Shown here piece after piece: positions 5,639 through 6,603 of a stretch of DNA of 6,603 nucleotides. The DNA is taken from NCBI GenBank assembly GCA_018224315.1, contig JAGTVF010000323.1, forward strand, positions 1 through 6,603, read 5' to 3'. Each line of letters opens with the position of its first letter. Position 1 is the stretch's first letter. The DNA is from Desulfobacterales bacterium (GTDB taxonomy: Bacteria > Desulfobacterota > Desulfobacteria > Desulfobacterales > Desulfosalsimonadaceae). Both the position numbers and the translations under genes were made by a program. The notes beneath the pieces were generated by a model. The model saw only the letters and a list, made by a program, of their open reading frames with translations, did no database searches and was not told the DNA's origin.

Positions 5639-6257
5639 GGCTGCCTCCGGAAAACAAGGCCGGTCCGGACTGTTTTAATGCATCGCGCTGATCATCTGAA
5701 AGCCCGGCCGCCAGATCGGCCTCTGTATAGGGAAACATCCGGATCAGCGAGATCCGGAACGATTTTGAAAACAGGGTTTCCAGTTCCTCGTTGGCCTCTT
5801 TTAAATTGGAGAAAAACCACAAGACCCCGGCCTCCATATCCCAGGCCAGATCATAGACATTGGGCGTTGCCGGCACCCGGGTATAGAGCCGGTGCAGGAC
5901 CTCTTCCTTGATCTGGCGCTTTTCGTTTTTGGACAAATGACTCTGACCGTTATCAGCCAGGCGTTTGGCCGTGGCCATGTTCACATGCTTGGCAACGATC
6001 TTTGCGGGGACCGATTTTTTGTCCATGCGCAGGGAAAACACCAGGTGGCTGCCGAACATGAACTGGGCAGACGCAAAATCCGGGGCAAAGGGCCGGGCCG
6101 ATTCGGTCCATCCGATGCTTTTCTGGGCCGGATCATTGTCGATCTCCCGGATCATATTGTTTTTTAAGCCCTCACGAACCGTTTCCATCTCCGGCTCAGC
6201 GAGTTTTCCCTGAACCCGGTAGCGGGTCACGGAAAGGGTGGAAGCCAAAAGCTGCAT
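5631..6257 (-). CDS. rdgC: RdgC-like recombination-associated protein, N-terminal part
   Basis: RdgC of E. coli (303 residues) forms a ring-shaped dimer on double-stranded DNA and restrains RecA-dependent recombination. Numbered from the chosen ATG at 6257 the product is 208 residues. Matches to the family are SVTRYRVQGKL (9-19), the MIREIDNDPAQKSIGW block (35-50), HLVFSLRMDKKSVPAKIVAKH (71-91), LSKNEKRQIKEEVLHRL (108-124), PNVYDLAWDMEAGVLWFF (132-149) and SFRISLIRMFPYTEADL (166-182). The KK/E-rich 'EKxxIKEEVLHxL' block is the clearest link to E. coli RdgC. The protein stops where other family members continue; that continuation is the next gene. I prefer 6257 because it leaves about nine residues before the first strand, as in E. 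coli. Upstream in-frame ATGs at 6308 and 6434 would add 17 or 59 residues, and none of the three has a strong Shine-Dalgarno. The gene is first in a two-gene minus-strand unit. Confidence 0.82.
   Translation of the reverse strand: MQLLASTLSVTRYRVQGKLAEPEMETVREGLKNNMIREIDNDPAQKSIGWTESARPFAPDFASAQFMFGSHLVFSLRMDKKSVPAKIVAKHVNMATAKRLADNGQSHLSKNEKRQIKEEVLHRLYTRVPATPNVYDLAWDMEAGVLWFFSNLKEANEELETLFSKSFRISLIRMFPYTEADLAAGLSDDQRDALKQSGPALFSGGSHA
5644..5648 (-). promoter_or_regulatory. Strong Shine-Dalgarno inside the rdgC-like gene, for the downstream overlapping gene
   Basis: GGAGG on the minus strand lies 5 nt before the ATG at 5638 and within the last codons of the RdgC-like N-terminal ORF. Its spacing is right for initiation at that ATG and too long (about 10 nt) for a prfB-type +1 frameshift stimulator, which favours re-initiation over production of a fused protein. 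Confidence 0.75.
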
Positions 6258-6603
6258 AAATTCATCCATTTCATTTGAGTGGGGGATTTGTATCAAGGTT
6301 TCCTTCATAACCCGGTCCCGGTTTTCCAGGCAAGTCTTTTTTCCGGCCGTGCTTGCGTTCCTTTCAATTATCACCGCACCCCCTGCCCCTTGCATCGGAC
6401 CTGCCAGGCCGGAAGATTGGCCGGATTTTCGCATGGGGCAGGGCGGGACGCCCTAACTCATCTGCAAAAAGCTCCCTGTGGATTTTCCGCAGAAGCTTTT
6501 CCCGAAGCCCTGCAATTGTCACGGCAGCCGGCCATGAGGAGGACCGGGGGGCAGGTTGCGAGTCGCATTGAGCGCGTAAGCGGTCAGCAGGGAGCAAGCT
6601 GCC
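6258..6603. other. Unassigned 346-bp region at the right edge, no supportable gene
   Basis: The first 50 bp (to 6308) are relatively AT-rich and could be leader of the RdgC-like gene or extra N-terminal codons. Beyond that, open frames exist on both strands. On the minus strand one frame is open from the edge to a stop at 6364, and another from 6602 to a stop at 6519; the second stop and a GTG of the first overlap as GTGA. On the plus strand a frame is open from before 6400 to the edge, with an ATG at 6534 (MRRTGGQVASRIERV). None has a Shine-Dalgarno or a recognisable motif, and in GC-rich DNA such frames are expected by chance. A 6-bp hairpin, AGGGCG-GGA-CGCCCT (6440-6454), has no T tract. 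This stretch should also contain the promoter of the RdgC-like unit, which I could not locate convincingly. Confidence 0.4.

Noticed and set aside
5096..5911. Plus-strand 271-residue ORF
   Set aside because: Antisense to both RdgC-like genes, which have family motifs and a ribosome-binding site; the composition is typical of a shadow frame in GC-rich DNA.
6544..6603. tRNA-like appearance of the sequence at the right edge
   Set aside because: No consistent D-, anticodon- and T-arm set can be formed and there is no TTC-loop pattern.
1..6603. Mobile element, CRISPR array or defence island
   Set aside because: No transposase, integrase, terminal inverted repeats, target duplications or regularly spaced repeats are visible; composition is even across the genes.

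Overview
This is a GC-rich (roughly 58%) chromosomal window with compact housekeeping and conserved hypothetical genes and no sign of insertion sequences, phage, CRISPR or RNA genes. The gene set suggests a deltaproteobacterium (Desulfobacterota, probably a Desulfobacteraceae-like sulfate reducer or syntroph). That is an inference from the style of the RdgC-like protein, the thiolase and the TraB/PrgY protein; nothing here is diagnostic at species level.

Layout, left to right. A 5' part of mazG runs off the left edge on the minus strand (1-312). A 190-bp divergent spacer follows, with an A7-G-T9 homopolymer block. purN (503-1306, +) is a long variant with a roughly 36-residue insertion. It converges within 13 bp on a TraB/PrgY-family polytopic membrane protein (1320-2501, -). 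A 116-bp divergent spacer with two short palindromes separates that gene from an unrecognised 148-residue conserved-looking protein (2618-3064, +). A GC-rich hairpin lies between this gene and a convergent thiolase (3148-4398, -), whose candidate promoter carries an inverted repeat over its -10 box. mntP, a manganese exporter gene (4508-5065, +), is divergent from the thiolase and has no visible Shine-Dalgarno. Last comes a minus-strand two-gene unit (6257 to 5099): an RdgC-like N-terminal part and a separate RdgC-like C-terminal part. They overlap by 8 nt, and the second has its own excellent Shine-Dalgarno. Positions 6258-6603 hold no gene I can support, although open frames on both strands run off the edge.

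The genes do not form one pathway. mazG and purN are both nucleotide-related and share a divergent control region. The thiolase (acyl-CoA metabolism), mntP (Mn2+ efflux) and traB-like gene appear to be independent units. The most unusual item is the two-gene RdgC-like unit, which looks like a real gene split with re-initiation at an ATGCTTGA overlap and not a sequencing error. No clearly novel multi-gene system could be demonstrated.
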